Source of the DNA: Pseudomonas sp. BBP2017
GTDB lineage: Bacteria > Pseudomonadota > Gammaproteobacteria > Pseudomonadales > Pseudomonadaceae
DNA length: 64,000 nt
Direction: 5' to 3'
Assembly (NCBI RefSeq): GCF_003024385.1
Contig: NZ_PVZN01000002.1
Span: forward strand, 248,001-312,000
Below, one piece after another: positions 1-8,913 of the stretch. How positions within the stretch are numbered: position 1 is the stretch's first letter; each line of letters opens with the position of its first letter. The notes beneath the pieces are model-generated. The model did no database searches. It had not been told where the DNA came from and saw nothing but the letters and a program-made list of their open reading frames with translations. The position numbers and the translations under genes are program-made.

Positions 1-1164
1 CGAGAAACCCAGCGCCATCATCACTGCGAAAGTGCCCATCAGGGCCACCGGCACTACCAGGGTCGGGATCAGGGTATAGCGGATGTTCTGCAGGAACAGG
101 AACATTACCGCAAACACCAGGGCCATGGCTTCGAGCAGGGTGGTGATCACTTGCTGGATCGAAACCTTGACGAACGGCGAGGTGTCGTAAGGGATATCGA
201 ACTTGGCGCCCGCAGGCAGGTAACGCGACAGGTCGGCAAGTTTGGCCTGCACCAGGGTCGCAGTTTCCATGGCGTTGGCACCGGGCGACAGCTGCACGCT
301 GAAGGCACTGGTGGGCTTGCCGTTCAGACGGGTGCCGTACTGATACTCCTGACTGCCGATCTCGACCCGGGCGACATCAGCGACGGTCAACCGCGAACCA
401 TCCGGATTGGCGCGCAAGACAATGTCTTCGAACTCCTGCACCGTGCTCAGCTGACCCTTGATCACCACGTTGGCAGTGATTTCCTGGCTGCCGGTGGTGG
501 GCAGATCGCCGATGCTGCCGGGAGCGACCTGGGCGTTCTGGGCGGCAATTGCCTCGTTGACATCATCCGGGGTGAGGTTGAAGCCGATCAGCTTCTGCGG
601 GTCGAGCCAGATCCGCATGGCCCGCTCGGATCCATACAGCTGGGCCTTGCCGACGCCCTTGAGGCGGCGGATTTCGTTCATCACGTTACGCGCCAGGAAG
701 TCGCTCAGCGTCACTTCATCCAGGTTGCCGTCCTCGGCGGTGAGGGTCACCAACAGCAGGAAACCGGTGGATACTTTTTCCACCTGCAGGCCTTGCTGGG
801 TGACTGGCCGCGGCAGGCGCGACTCGACCACTTTCAGGCGGTTCTGTACATCGACCTGGGCCAGGTCCGGGTTGGTGCCGGGTTCGAAGGTGGCGGTGAT
901 GGTGGCGCTGCCCAGGCTGCTTTGCGAGCTGAAATAGAGCAGGTTGTCGGCGCCATTGAGCTCCTCTTCGATCAGGCTGACCACGCTTTCATCGATGGTC
1001 TGCGCCGAGGCGCCCGGATAGACGGCATAGATTTCTACCTGCGGTGGCGCCACGTCGGGGTATTGGGCGACCGGCAACTGCGGAATCGCCAGGGCGCCGG
1101 CCAGCAGGATGAACAGGGCGACCACCCAGGCGAATACCGGGCGATCAATGAAAAACTGCGGCAT
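1..1164 (-). CDS. RND efflux pump inner-membrane permease (HAE-1 family), 3' part cut by window edge
   Basis: This is the N-terminal 388 codons of an AcrB/MexB-type proton-driven drug exporter of the inner membrane; the rest lies beyond base 1. The protein starts MPQFFIDRPVFAWVVALF, the standard first membrane helix of HAE-1 permeases. A porter domain follows, with family blocks such as PDVAPPQVEIYAVYPGASA and, later, the start of the second helix group (EAMALVFAVMFLFLQNIRY). The ATG at 1164 is 11 bases downstream of the stop of the adaptor gene, so the two form an operon in adaptor-permease order. The substrate cannot be read from the sequence. An outer-membrane channel gene may follow outside the window. 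Confidence 0.93.
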   Translation of the reverse strand, partial: MPQFFIDRPVFAWVVALFILLAGALAIPQLPVAQYPDVAPPQVEIYAVYPGASAQTIDESVVSLIEEELNGADNLLYFSSQSSLGSATITATFEPGTNPDLAQVDVQNRLKVVESRLPRPVTQQGLQVEKVSTGFLLLVTLTAEDGNLDEVTLSDFLARNVMNEIRRLKGVGKAQLYGSERAMRIWLDPQKLIGFNLTPDDVNEAIAAQNAQVAPGSIGDLPTTGSQEITANVVIKGQLSTVQEFEDIVLRANPDGSRLTVADVARVEIGSQEYQYGTRLNGKPTSAFSVQLSPGANAMETATLVQAKLADLSRYLPAGAKFDIPYDTSPFVKVSIQQVITTLLEAMALVFAVMFLFLQNIRYTLIPTLVVPVALMGTFAVMMALGFS

Positions 1165-1175
1165 GAATCAGGCCC

Positions 1176-2354
1176 TCACTGGCCAGTGGTCTGAACGATG
1201 GAAGGGGCGTCCTTGCCCGCGTTGTCGACCTGTACCTGGTCGCCTGGATTGACGTGCTGCAGTCCTTCGATCACCACCCGGTCCCCGGGCGCCAGACCTT
1301 CGCTGACGATCCAGCGGTTGTGTTGCACGCCGCCGAGCACCACCGGGCGCTCGCTGATGCGCTGCTGGGCATCGACCAGCAATACCCGTGGGTTGCCGGC
1401 GCTGTCACGCAAGATGGCGCGCTGCGGCACGCTGATACCTTGCTGCTTGATAGCCTGCTCCAGGCGTACGCGAATGAAGCTGCCGGGCAGCAGGTCGAGG
1501 TCCGGGTTGGGGAACTCGCTGCGCAAGGTGATCTGCCCGGTGCTCGGGTCGACACTGATGTCGGAGAACAGCAGCTTGCCCGGCAGCGGGTAGGGTGTAC
1601 CGTCATCCTGGATCAGGGTAGCGCCGGCCTGGTCCTGGCCCACCTGTTGCAGCTCGCCGGCGCGCAGGGCGCGGCGCAGGGCGGTGAGCTCGCGGGTCGA
1701 CTGGGTCACATCGGCGTGGATCGGGTCCAGTTGCTGGATGGTCGCCAGCGGCGTGCTCTCGTTCTCTCCCACCAAGGCACCTTCGGTTACCAAGGCGCGG
1801 CCGATGCGTCCGGAGATCGGCGCGGTGACGGTGGCGTAGCCCAGGTTCAGCCGCGCGCGCTCCAGCGTTGCCTTGGCTTCGGCGACGGCAGCGTCGGCCT
1901 GCATCAGCGCGGCGCGGGCGTTGTCGTGGTCCTGGCGGCTGACGGCGTTGATGGTGATCAGTTCACGGTAGCGCTGATCCTGCAGGCGTGCCTGGTAGCG
2001 GCTGGCTTCGGCTTTGGCCAGGCTTGCGCGGGCGCTGTCATAGTCTGCCTGGAACGGTGCCGGGTCGATGCGGAACAGCACGTCGCCCTGCTTGACGTCG
2101 CTACCCTCACGGTACACACGCTTGAGTACCACGCCGGCCACACGGGCACGGACCTCGGCAGAGCGCGGAGCGAGAATGCGGCCATTGAGCTCGGTGCTGA
2201 TGGACAGGGGCTGGATCTTCACCGTCTCGATACTGACGGTGCTGGGCGGCGCCTGCTCTTCTTCGAGGGCGCTGTCATTGCACGCGCTCAGGGACAGCAC
2301 GATGGCAAACAGCGGCAGCCGGGCGCGCAGACGGAGGGGGCTTGAACTGAACAT
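1176..2354 (-). CDS. RND efflux periplasmic adaptor (membrane fusion protein), lipoprotein
   Basis: This 392-aa AcrA/MexC-type adaptor links the RND permease to an outer-membrane channel. The N-terminus has a lipoprotein signal ending LSLSAC, so the mature protein should carry a lipidated Cys. A barrel-sandwich (lipoyl-like) half follows (RVYREGSDVKQGDVLFRID), then an alpha-hairpin rich in Ala/Arg/Gln (about residues 100-175) and the second lipoyl half (TAPISGRIGRALVTEG). I chose the ATG at 2354, which has a GGAAG upstream; an in-frame TTG at 2381 would add nine residues before a signal peptide that is already complete. It leads the operon with the permease and diverges from a two-component system that may regulate it (inference from position). 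Confidence 0.93.
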   Translation of the reverse strand: MFSSSPLRLRARLPLFAIVLSLSACNDSALEEEQAPPSTVSIETVKIQPLSISTELNGRILAPRSAEVRARVAGVVLKRVYREGSDVKQGDVLFRIDPAPFQADYDSARASLAKAEASRYQARLQDQRYRELITINAVSRQDHDNARAALMQADAAVAEAKATLERARLNLGYATVTAPISGRIGRALVTEGALVGENESTPLATIQQLDPIHADVTQSTRELTALRRALRAGELQQVGQDQAGATLIQDDGTPYPLPGKLLFSDISVDPSTGQITLRSEFPNPDLDLLPGSFIRVRLEQAIKQQGISVPQRAILRDSAGNPRVLLVDAQQRISERPVVLGGVQHNRWIVSEGLAPGDRVVIEGLQHVNPGDQVQVDNAGKDAPSIVQTTGQ

Positions 2355-2511
2355 GCGGATCTTCCATAAATGACCCGGCAATGCTAAGGCAGGAGGCCAA
2401 CGTCCAACTGTTAAGCTGTGTAGGCCGAGTGTGAAAAAGTGTGAAGGGTTGCGCTGGCTGCGCGCAAGGTCCTATATCCTTGCCTGACTTTCCCAGCCTG
2501 TCAAACTAGCC

Positions 2512-3213
2512 ATGCCGAATATCCTTCTGGTCGAAGACGACTGCGCCTTGTCCGAATTGATCGCCAGCTACCTGCAGCGCAATGATTTCTGCGTTACGGT
2601 GATTGCCCGTGGTGATCACGTGCTGGCCGAGGCCCGCCGCAGCAAACCGGACCTGGTGATCCTCGACCTGATGCTGCCCGGCCTTGATGGCCTGCAGGTC
2701 TGCCGCCTGTTGCGCGCCGAGTCGCAGTCCTTGCCGATCCTCATGCTAACCGCCCGAGATGACAGTCATGATCAGGTGCTCGGGCTGGAGATGGGTGCCG
2801 ACGACTATGTCACCAAACCCTGCGAACCACGGGTGCTGCTGGCCCGGGTGCGGACCTTGCTGCGCCGCAGCAGCATCAATGAGCCGCGCCTGGAAAGTGA
2901 CCTGATCGTGGTCGGTGGCCTGCGCATCGACCTGGCCGAACGCAATGTGTTCTGGCGCGAGCAATGGGTGGAACTGTCCAGCGGTGAGTACAACCTGCTG
3001 GTGGTACTGGCGCGCAATGCCGGTGTGGTGCTTAGCCGCGACCGCATCCTGCAACAACTGCGCGGCATCGAGTTCAATGGCACCGACCGTTCGGTGGATG
3101 TGGCGATCTCCAAACTGCGGCGCAAGTTCGACGACAGCGCCGGCGAAGCGCGCAAGATCAAGACCGTGTGGGGCAAGGGCTACCTGTTCAGCCGCCTCGA
3201 GTGGGAGTTCTGA
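2512..3213 (+). CDS. OmpR-family response regulator (RstA-like)
   Basis: This is a 233-aa DNA-binding response regulator. The receiver domain (about 1-120) has the acidic pocket at E8-D9-D10, the phospho-acceptor Asp at residue 52 (DLVILDLMLPGLDG) and the conserved Lys in YVTKP. The C-terminal winged-helix domain (about 130-230) has the OmpR-type SSGEYNLLVVL and GTDRSVDVAISKLRRK blocks. The stop is 7 bases before the partner kinase, so the two are one transcript. It is divergent from the RND adaptor across 157 bases, the usual arrangement for a local pump regulator. The RstA label rests mainly on the RstB-like build of the kinase. Confidence 0.92.
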   Translation: MPNILLVEDDCALSELIASYLQRNDFCVTVIARGDHVLAEARRSKPDLVILDLMLPGLDGLQVCRLLRAESQSLPILMLTARDDSHDQVLGLEMGADDYVTKPCEPRVLLARVRTLLRRSSINEPRLESDLIVVGGLRIDLAERNVFWREQWVELSSGEYNLLVVLARNAGVVLSRDRILQQLRGIEFNGTDRSVDVAISKLRRKFDDSAGEARKIKTVWGKGYLFSRLEWEF

Positions 3214-3220
3214 CAGCGGT

Positions 3221-4519
3221 ATGTTGAAGATCCTGATTCGCCTGTACCTGGTGATCATCGCCGCATATGCCGGTGCCCTGTTGCTGATTCCCGACGCCAT
3301 TGTCGGGGCGTTTCATGAGCGCTTCATCGCCTACAACCTGAACCAGGCCAAGGGCGTGCAAAAGCTCATTGTCGAACGCTTTCAGCAGGTACCAGTGGAG
3401 CAGTGGCCGGCAGTTGAGCGCGAGCTGGCAGCGGATTTTGCCCCTCTGCAGATCGAGCTTCGGCGCCAGGACCAGATCGGCCTGGCGCATGCCGACCGGG
3501 CGCGCCTGGCGGCCGGCGAGAATGTCGTACGCCTGGGAGATTGGGGTTATTACAACTCGGCCCTGGCCCCCCTGGACGCAACCTGGGCGGTGGAGCTGCG
3601 TAATCCCCCGGATCCACTGGATATCAACTTGATCTCGTGGGGCGTCACGGTGCTGATCGTTGCCGCCTTGCTCGGCTGTCTGCTGCTCTGGGTCTGGCCG
3701 CACTGGCGTGACCTCGAGCGTCTCAAGGAAACCGCCCGGAGCCTGGGCCAGGGGCGCTTGTCGGAGCGTACGCAGATCCCGGCGCGCTCGAACATCGGTG
3801 AACTGGCCGAGGTGTTCGACACCATGGCCCAGGATGTCGAGGGTTTGCTGACCCAGCAACGTGAACTGCTCAACGCCGTTTCCCATGAGCTGCGTACCCC
3901 CTTGACCCGGCTTGATTTTGGCTTGGTGCTGCTGTTTGACGAAGTACCGCCGCACTGCCGCAAGCGCTTGCTGGAGCTGGTCGGGCATGTGCGTGAGCTG
4001 GACGAACTGGTGCTTGAGTTGTTGTCCTACAGCCGTTTGCAGAACGCCGACCAGGCGCGTGAACGCGTCGAGGTGTCGTTGCTGGAGCTGGTCGATAGCA
4101 TCCTTGGCAGCTTTGCCGAAGAGCTCGATGGCCGCGGCATCGAATGGCAGGTGCTTGCCGAACACAACCTGCCGCGCTTCATCCTTGACCCTAGGCTCAC
4201 CGCTCGGGCTTTGCAAAATCTGGTGCGCAATGCCATGCGTTATTGCGACCGGCAACTGTTGCTGCGCCTGAGCCTGGATGCCGAAGGACATTGCCTGTTG
4301 ACCGTCGAGGATGACGGTATCGGTATTCCGGCTGATCAGCGTGAATTGATCTTTCAGCCGTTCTACCGCCTGGACCGTAGCCGCGATCGCGCCACCGGCG
4401 GCTTTGGCCTGGGGCTGGCGATCAGTCGGCGGGCGATCGAAGGGCAGGGTGGGACGTTGACCGTGAGCCAGTCGGCGTTGGGGGGCGCACAGTTCAGAAT
4501 TCGTCTGCCGCGGGGCTGA
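3221..4519 (+). CDS. sensor histidine kinase (RstB-like)
   Basis: This 432-aa membrane kinase is the partner of the upstream regulator. It starts at the ATG at 3221; the long upstream extension of the reading frame only shadows the regulator gene. Layout: first membrane helix (about 5-26), a periplasmic domain of about 110 residues, second helix (about 137-159), HAMP, HisKA with the phospho-acceptor His at residue 222 (NAVSHELRTPLTRLDF), and HATPase with N box (ALQNLVRNAMRYC), G1 (VEDDGIGIP) and G2 (GGFGLGLAI). The periplasmic length and the HELRTPL box match the RstB subgroup. The signal sensed is unknown. The last 26 bases overlap the tail of a decayed GGDEF fragment on the other strand. 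Confidence 0.9.
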   Translation: MLKILIRLYLVIIAAYAGALLLIPDAIVGAFHERFIAYNLNQAKGVQKLIVERFQQVPVEQWPAVERELAADFAPLQIELRRQDQIGLAHADRARLAAGENVVRLGDWGYYNSALAPLDATWAVELRNPPDPLDINLISWGVTVLIVAALLGCLLLWVWPHWRDLERLKETARSLGQGRLSERTQIPARSNIGELAEVFDTMAQDVEGLLTQQRELLNAVSHELRTPLTRLDFGLVLLFDEVPPHCRKRLLELVGHVRELDELVLELLSYSRLQNADQARERVEVSLLELVDSILGSFAEELDGRGIEWQVLAEHNLPRFILDPRLTARALQNLVRNAMRYCDRQLLLRLSLDAEGHCLLTVEDDGIGIPADQRELIFQPFYRLDRSRDRATGGFGLGLAISRRAIEGQGGTLTVSQSALGGAQFRIRLPRG

Positions 4520-4622
4520 ACGGCACATAGCGGTGCTTGCCCTCATGCTTGGCTTGGTACAGGGCTTCATCGGCATTGATCAGGGCATTGCCACCCAGCC
4601 GTGCGTACTCGCATTCGGTCAT
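4494..4622 (-). pseudogene. remnant of a GGDEF (diguanylate cyclase) C-terminus, 42 codons
   Basis: A 42-codon minus-strand frame opens with ATG at 4622, seven bases after the wecB stop. It reads NADEALYQAKHEGKHRYV near its end. That block is the characteristic last helix and strand of GGDEF domains (the ADxALYxAKxxGRNxxx signature). Nothing upstream supplies the rest of a cyclase: no GGDEF motif is present and the wecB frame runs to its own stop. I read it as a leftover from a deleted diguanylate cyclase gene. Translation behind wecB is possible, but the fragment cannot fold as a cyclase. Its end overlaps the 3' end of the RstB-like kinase gene. Confidence 0.75.
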
Positions 4623-4629
4623 CGGCGCC

Positions 4630-5784
4630 TCATGGGGCGTCGCGCTCCAGGGTTTTTTCCTCAAGCCAGCGGCTCAGGCGCTCAGCGATACGCTCGCTGG
4701 CATGGCCATCGCCATAGGGGAGGAAGACATGACTCATCTGCTTGTAGGCTGCAGGGTCGTCAAGCAGGAGGCTGGTTTCCTTGACGATCCGTTCGGTCTG
4801 GGTGCCCACCAGCTTCACAGTGCCGCCTTCGAGCACCGAGTGCCGTTCAGTGACTTTACGCAGCACCAGCAGTGGCTTGCCCAGGGCCGGTGCTTCCTCC
4901 TGGATGCCACCGGAGTCGCTGAGGATCAGGTAGGCGCGGTCCATCAACCAGACGAAATGCTGGTAATCCTGAGGCGCCACCAAGAGGATATTCGATCGGT
5001 GCGAGAGCAACGCGTACACCGCTTTTTGCACTTGCGGATTGAGATGCACCGGGTACACGAACTGTACGTCCGGGTAGCGCAGGGCCAGTTCCGCCAGGGC
5101 CAGGCAGATGCGCTCGAAGCCCTGGCCGAAGTTTTCCCGACGGTGGCCGGTGATCAGCACCAGGCGCTGGTCATCGCGCAACTGCGCCAGCGGGGAGCCT
5201 GCGCCCGGCTTCCAGCGGCTCTTGATCAAGTGCTCGCGCATCCACAGCAAGGCATCGATGACGGTGTTGCCAGTGACTTCGATCTGCTCTGGCGCCACGC
5301 CTTCGCGCAACAGGTTGTCGCGCGCACGGTTGGTGGGCGGGAAGTGCAAGTTGGCAATCACTGAGGTCAGGCGCCGGTTGCCTTCTTCAGGCCAGGGCGA
5401 CTTGAGGTCGCCGGAGCGCAACCCGGCTTCGACGTGACCGATGGGGATCTGGCGGTTGAAGGCGGCGAGGGCGGCGATGAAACTGGTGGTGGTGCTGCCA
5501 TGGACCAGGACGATATCTGGCTGGATCCGGGCGTATGTGGCGTCCAGCTGTGCCAGCAATTGCTGCGAGAGGCTGTTGAGGGTCTGGTTCTGCGCCATTA
5601 CCCGCAGGTCTTCATCCACACTCAGACCAAAATCCCGGAGCACCTGCTGAAGCATTTCCCGGTGCTGGCCGGTGGCGCAGATGTTCAGCTCGATGCCTGG
5701 CCACAGCCGCAATATTTGCGCCAAGGGGGCCATCTTGATGGCTTCGGGACGGGTGCCAAACACCAGCATGACTGTGTAGGCCAT
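4630..5784 (-). CDS. wecB: UDP-N-acetylglucosamine 2-epimerase (non-hydrolysing)
   Basis: This 384-aa enzyme interconverts UDP-GlcNAc and UDP-ManNAc, feeding ManNAc or ManNAcA into surface polysaccharides. The family signature GTRPEAIKMAPL sits at the N-terminus. Also present are GHRRENFGQGF, the VYPVHLNPQV block, and SDSGGIQEEAPALGKP with the conserved Glu of the UDP-binding site. Length is normal for the family. I start at the ATG at 5784 (MAYTVMLVFGTRPE); longer forms would run into the ilvA leader region. It is divergent from ilvA and alone, with no wecC next to it, so its pathway partners lie elsewhere. A WecG/TagA-family transferase is present at 60.9 kb, but a link is only inference. 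Confidence 0.93.
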   Translation of the reverse strand: MAYTVMLVFGTRPEAIKMAPLAQILRLWPGIELNICATGQHREMLQQVLRDFGLSVDEDLRVMAQNQTLNSLSQQLLAQLDATYARIQPDIVLVHGSTTTSFIAALAAFNRQIPIGHVEAGLRSGDLKSPWPEEGNRRLTSVIANLHFPPTNRARDNLLREGVAPEQIEVTGNTVIDALLWMREHLIKSRWKPGAGSPLAQLRDDQRLVLITGHRRENFGQGFERICLALAELALRYPDVQFVYPVHLNPQVQKAVYALLSHRSNILLVAPQDYQHFVWLMDRAYLILSDSGGIQEEAPALGKPLLVLRKVTERHSVLEGGTVKLVGTQTERIVKETSLLLDDPAAYKQMSHVFLPYGDGHASERIAERLSRWLEEKTLERDAP

Positions 5785-5855
5785 CGTTGTGTGCTTCTGC
5801 GGTTTTGTAGAGTGTAGATACAAGCAGCCGAAGGCAGGGATGTCCAGTCGGGCCT

Positions 5856-5876
5856 GATCGCGAGGCAAGCCCGCTT
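5856..5876. repeat. single REP-like element
   Basis: GATCGCGAGGCAAGCCCGCT is a one-mismatch copy of the REP core seen elsewhere in this window. It lies between the divergent wecB and ilvA transcription units, upstream of the ilvA leader peptide. No inverted partner is present, so it is not a terminator-like pair. Confidence 0.6.
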
Positions 5877-5911
5877 GACTTTGACTGCAGCCCTGCGCTA
5901 GTTTCCTCGTC

Positions 5912-5977
5912 ATGAACACATTCCTGCAGTCGCCTCAGCACAGCATTATTACCGCCATTATCGTTTTGGCGGGCTAG
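5912..5977 (+). CDS. ilvA leader peptide (21 aa, Ile-rich)
   Basis: This short frame starts at the ATG at 5912 and ends at TAG 5975-5977. It encodes a 21-residue peptide with four Ile codons in two tight pairs (codons 12-13 and 16-17, at 5945-5950 and 5957-5962), followed by Val and Leu. It ends 14 bases before a terminator hairpin in front of ilvA. Ribosome stalling at Ile codons would cover the first RNA segment of the attenuator, which is the classic Ile-sensing arrangement. The start has no clear Shine-Dalgarno sequence. It may be read from a leaderless or nearly leaderless transcript. Confidence 0.82.
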   Translation: MNTFLQSPQHSIITAIIVLAG

Positions 5978-6014
5978 CTGGCACTTGCACCGAACCCGCC
6001 CTGGAGGCGGGTTC
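5952..6014 (+). promoter_or_regulatory. transcription attenuator of ilvA with mutually exclusive hairpins
   Basis: Four complementary segments are visible in order: CCGCC (5952-5956, inside the Ile codon cluster), GGCGGG (5968-5973), CCCGCC (5995-6000) and GGCGGG (6006-6011). Segments 1:2 and 3:4 can pair, or instead 2:3, which would break the 3:4 terminator. A ribosome stalled on the Ile codons hides segment 1, frees segment 2 and so favours read-through into ilvA. This is read directly from base complementarity; the mechanism is the known one for amino-acid attenuators. Confidence 0.8.
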
Positions 6015-6020
6015 TTTCTC
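5992..6020 (+). terminator. attenuator terminator hairpin upstream of ilvA
   Basis: GAACCCGCC (5992-6000) and GGCGGGTTC (6006-6014) form a perfect 9-bp stem with the 5-base loop CTGGA, followed by the pyrimidine run TTTCTCTCTCTC. The tract is not pure T, but the stem is strong. It lies between the leader peptide and the ilvA start. Confidence 0.8.
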
Positions 6021-6056
6021 TCTCTCCTGGGCACTTTAAAAAACCAGGAGTCACTG

Positions 6057-7619
6057 ATGACCAGCCTTGCCGTTAGCCCTCGTACACCCTCCGCGTCGCT
6101 GAACCTGCTGTCCGATTACGTGCGGCGCATTCTTGCTGCACCGGTGTACGACCTGGCAATCGAGACACCCCTGCAGCTGGCGCCAGCTTTGTCTGCGGCC
6201 CTGGGCAATCAGGTGTTGCTCAAACGTGAAGACCTGCAACCGACATTCTCGTTCAAGATCCGCGGCGCCTATAATCGTCTCAGCCGCCTGAACCCGGCCC
6301 AGCGAGCCCGTGGGGTGATCACAGCATCGGCCGGCAACCATGCCCAGGGTGTGGCCCTGGCCGCCCGTGAACTGGGCATGCGCGCCACCATCGTCATGCC
6401 GACCACCACCCCGGAATTGAAAGTCAACGGGGTACGCTCGCGCGGTGGTGAAGTGGTGCTGCATGGCGACAGTTTTCCTCATGCCCTGGCCCATGCGCTG
6501 AAACTCGCCGACAGCCAGGGCGCCACCTTTGTCCCGCCCTTTGACGATCCGGACGTGATCGCCGGCCAAGGCACGGTGGCCATGGAGATCCTGCGCCAGC
6601 AGCCGGGCGCACTGGATGCGATCTTCGTTCCCGTGGGGGGCGGCGGCTTGATCGCCGGGATCGCTGCCTACGTCAAATACCTGCGCCCTGAAGTGAAGGT
6701 CATCGGCGTCGAACCCCAGGACTCCAACTGCCTGCAGGCCGCCATGCTGGCCGGTGAGCGGGTGGTGTTGGCGCAGGTCGGCAGTTTTGCCGAAGGCGTG
6801 GCAGTGGCGCAGATCGGTGCGCATTGCTTCGAGCTGTGCCGACACTATGTGGACGAGGTGATCACCGTCAGCAACGATGAATTGTGCGCAGCGATCAAGG
6901 ATATCTACGACGACACCCGCTCGATCACCGAGCCGTCCGGCGCTCTGGCTGTGGCCGGGATCAAGAAGTACGTCGCTCGCGAGCAGGCGCAGGGCAAGAC
7001 CCTGGTGGCGATCGACTCGGGGGCCAACGTCAACTTCGACCGCCTGCGCCATGTCGCCGAGCGCGCTGAGCTGGGGGAGCAGCGCGAAGCGATCATCGCC
7101 GTGACCATCCCGGAGCAGCCCGGCAGTTTCCGTGCCTTCTGCCAGGCCCTGGGCAAACGCCAGATCACTGAGTTCAACTACCGCTACTACCCGGGCAAGG
7201 AAGCGCGTCTGTTCGTCGGCGTGCAGACTCACCCACAGCACGACCCGCGTGATCAGTTGCTGGCCAGCCTGCGCTCGCAAGACTACAACGTGCTTGACCT
7301 GACCGACAATGAACTGGCCAAGCTGCATGTACGCCACACGGTAGGCGGGCATGCAGGCCCGGGGGCGAACGAGCGGGTGATGCGCTTTGAGTTCCCGGAG
7401 CGTCCAGGTGCTTTGCTGGGCTTTCTGGAACGTTTGGGCAAGCGCTGGAACATCAGCCTGTTCCACTATCGCAACCACGGTGCGGCTGAGGCACGGGTGT
7501 TCGCAGCGCTGGAGGTGCCTGAAGAGGAACAGGCCGGCTTGCCCGCGGCCCTCGATGCCATGGGTTATCGCTACTGGGATGAAACCGACAACCCGGCCTA
7601 TCGATTGTTCCTCGGCTGA
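6057..7619 (+). CDS. ilvA: threonine ammonia-lyase (threonine deaminase), biosynthetic
   Basis: This 520-aa PLP enzyme converts threonine to 2-oxobutanoate, the first committed step to isoleucine. The start is the ATG at 6057, with CAGGAG seven bases upstream. The catalytic domain (about 20-330) has the PLP Lys at residue 67 ([13 protein letters not shown]), the substrate loop ([12 protein letters not shown]) and the phosphate-binding glycine run near residue 197 ([10 protein letters not shown]). Two C-terminal ACT-like domains follow (about 340-500), as in feedback-inhibited biosynthetic IlvA. Length and the two ACT domains separate it from short catabolic TdcB. The Ile-rich leader and attenuator just upstream support the biosynthetic role and predict control by Ile-tRNA charging. 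Confidence 0.97.
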   Translation: MTSLAVSPRTPSASLNLLSDYVRRILAAPVYDLAIETPLQLAPALSAALGNQVLLKREDLQPTFSFKIRGAYNRLSRLNPAQRARGVITASAGNHAQGVALAARELGMRATIVMPTTTPELKVNGVRSRGGEVVLHGDSFPHALAHALKLADSQGATFVPPFDDPDVIAGQGTVAMEILRQQPGALDAIFVPVGGGGLIAGIAAYVKYLRPEVKVIGVEPQDSNCLQAAMLAGERVVLAQVGSFAEGVAVAQIGAHCFELCRHYVDEVITVSNDELCAAIKDIYDDTRSITEPSGALAVAGIKKYVAREQAQGKTLVAIDSGANVNFDRLRHVAERAELGEQREAIIAVTIPEQPGSFRAFCQALGKRQITEFNYRYYPGKEARLFVGVQTHPQHDPRDQLLASLRSQDYNVLDLTDNELAKLHVRHTVGGHAGPGANERVMRFEFPERPGALLGFLERLGKRWNISLFHYRNHGAAEARVFAALEVPEEEQAGLPAALDAMGYRYWDETDNPAYRLFLG

Positions 7620-7701
7620 GCAAGGCTTGCCCCAGATCAACACGGGGCCGGGCATAGAGGCGGATCCTGAAAGCAATGGAATATTGCACGAGGGTTTCGC
7701 C

Positions 7702-8850
7702 ATGAGTAGCACCTTCTTTATCCCCGCCGTCAACATCATGGGCATCGACTGCCTCGACGAAGCGATGACCGCCATCGCCGGTTACGGATTGCGCAAGGCG
7801 CTGATCGTCACTGACACCGGTCTGGCCAAGGCCGGGGTCGCCGAGCGTATTGCCGAACTGCTGGCAATGCGTGACATCGACTCGTCGATTTTCGACGGCG
7901 CCAAACCCAACCCCAGCATCGCCAATGTCGAGCAAGGCCTGGCACAGTTGCAGCGCGAGCGCTGCGATTGTGTCATTTCCCTGGGCGGCGGCTCTCCCCA
8001 TGACTGTGCCAAGGGCATTGCCCTGTGCGCTACCAACGGTGGCAAGATCAGCGACTATGAGGGCGTCGATCGCTCGGCCAAGCCACAGCTACCGTTGATT
8101 GCCATCAACACTACGGCTGGCACAGCCAGTGAAATGACACGTTTCTGTATCATTACCGACGAGGCGCGCCATGTGAAAATGGCCATCGTCGACCGCAACG
8201 TCACGCCTTTGCTGTCGGTCAATGACCCGGCGCTGATGGCGGCCATGCCCAAGGGCTTGACCGCAGCGACCGGTATGGATGCCCTGACCCACGCCATCGA
8301 GGCCTATGTCTCCACGGCCGCCACACCGATCACTGATGCCTGTGCCATCAAGGCCATCGAGCTGATTAGCCAGAACCTGCGTCAGGCCGTGGCCGTTGGC
8401 AGCGATTTGCAGGCGCGGGAAAACATGGCCTATGCGCAGTTCCTTGCCGGCATGGCCTTCAACAACGCCTCGTTGGGATATGTGCATGCCATGGCGCACC
8501 AGCTGGGCGGTTTCTATGACTTGCCGCATGGTGTGTGCAATGCGGTGCTGCTGCCGCATGTGCAGCGCTTCAATGCCAAGGTCAGCGCCGCGCGCTTGCG
8601 TGATGTAGCCAAGGCGATGGGGGTGGAGGTGTCCGGCATGAGTGCAGAGCAGGGCAGTGATGCGGCGATTGCGGCGATTGAGCGCCTGTCGCGGGACATT
8701 GATATTCCGGTGGGGTTGGCGGTGTTGGGCGCAAAAGAAACGGATGTGCCGACGTTGGCCAGCAATGCGCTCAAGGATGCCTGTGGCCTGACTAACCCAA
8801 GGGTGGCTGGTCAGGAGGAGATTGAAGGTATTTTCAAGGCTGCCTTTTAG
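7702..8850 (+). CDS. iron-containing alcohol dehydrogenase (YiaY / AdhB-like)
   Basis: This 382-aa group III (iron-dependent) alcohol dehydrogenase is an NAD(P)-linked oxidoreductase of primary alcohols or aldehydes in the cytoplasm. The nucleotide-binding [13 protein letters not shown] block lies near residues 94-106, [13 protein letters not shown] follows, and the metal-binding region includes [14 protein letters not shown] and [20 protein letters not shown] with its ordered His ligands. It starts at the ATG at 7702, after a GAGGG. Its substrate in vivo cannot be told from the sequence. It follows ilvA by 82 bases, but the attenuator logic has no obvious link to it. A strong REP hairpin closes the gene. 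Confidence 0.93.
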   Translation: MSSTFFIPAVNIMGIDCLDEAMTAIAGYGLRKALIVTDTGLAKAGVAERIAELLAMRDIDSSIFDGAKPNPSIANVEQGLAQLQRERCDCVISLGGGSPHDCAKGIALCATNGGKISDYEGVDRSAKPQLPLIAINTTAGTASEMTRFCIITDEARHVKMAIVDRNVTPLLSVNDPALMAAMPKGLTAATGMDALTHAIEAYVSTAATPITDACAIKAIELISQNLRQAVAVGSDLQARENMAYAQFLAGMAFNNASLGYVHAMAHQLGGFYDLPHGVCNAVLLPHVQRFNAKVSAARLRDVAKAMGVEVSGMSAEQGSDAAIAAIERLSRDIDIPVGLAVLGAKETDVPTLASNALKDACGLTNPRVAGQEEIEGIFKAAF

Positions 8851-8854
8851 CAGC

Positions 8855-8906
8855 ATCGCGGGGCAAGCCCGCTCCCACCGGAGACTGGTGGGGCTTGCCC
8901 CGCGAT
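8855..8906. repeat. paired inverted REP elements (BIME-like hairpin)
   Basis: ATCGCGGGGCAAGCCC (8855-8870) is followed by its perfect 16-base complement at 8891-8906, with inner CCACC/GGTGG pairs. It lies between the convergent ends of the alcohol dehydrogenase and gntP genes and can act on both transcripts as a terminator or RNA-stabilising hairpin. Confidence 0.85.
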
Positions 8907-8913
8907 AAGACCC

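Noticed and set aside
151..1194. Long plus-strand frame opposite the RND permease
   Set aside because: It is an antisense shadow of a clear permease; its sequence is low-complexity Gly/Gln/Val-rich and has no start signal.
5874..5905. TTGACT as -35 box for the ilvA leader promoter
   Set aside because: At 17 bases spacing the -10 would be CTAGTT, a poor match; no reliable promoter could be placed.
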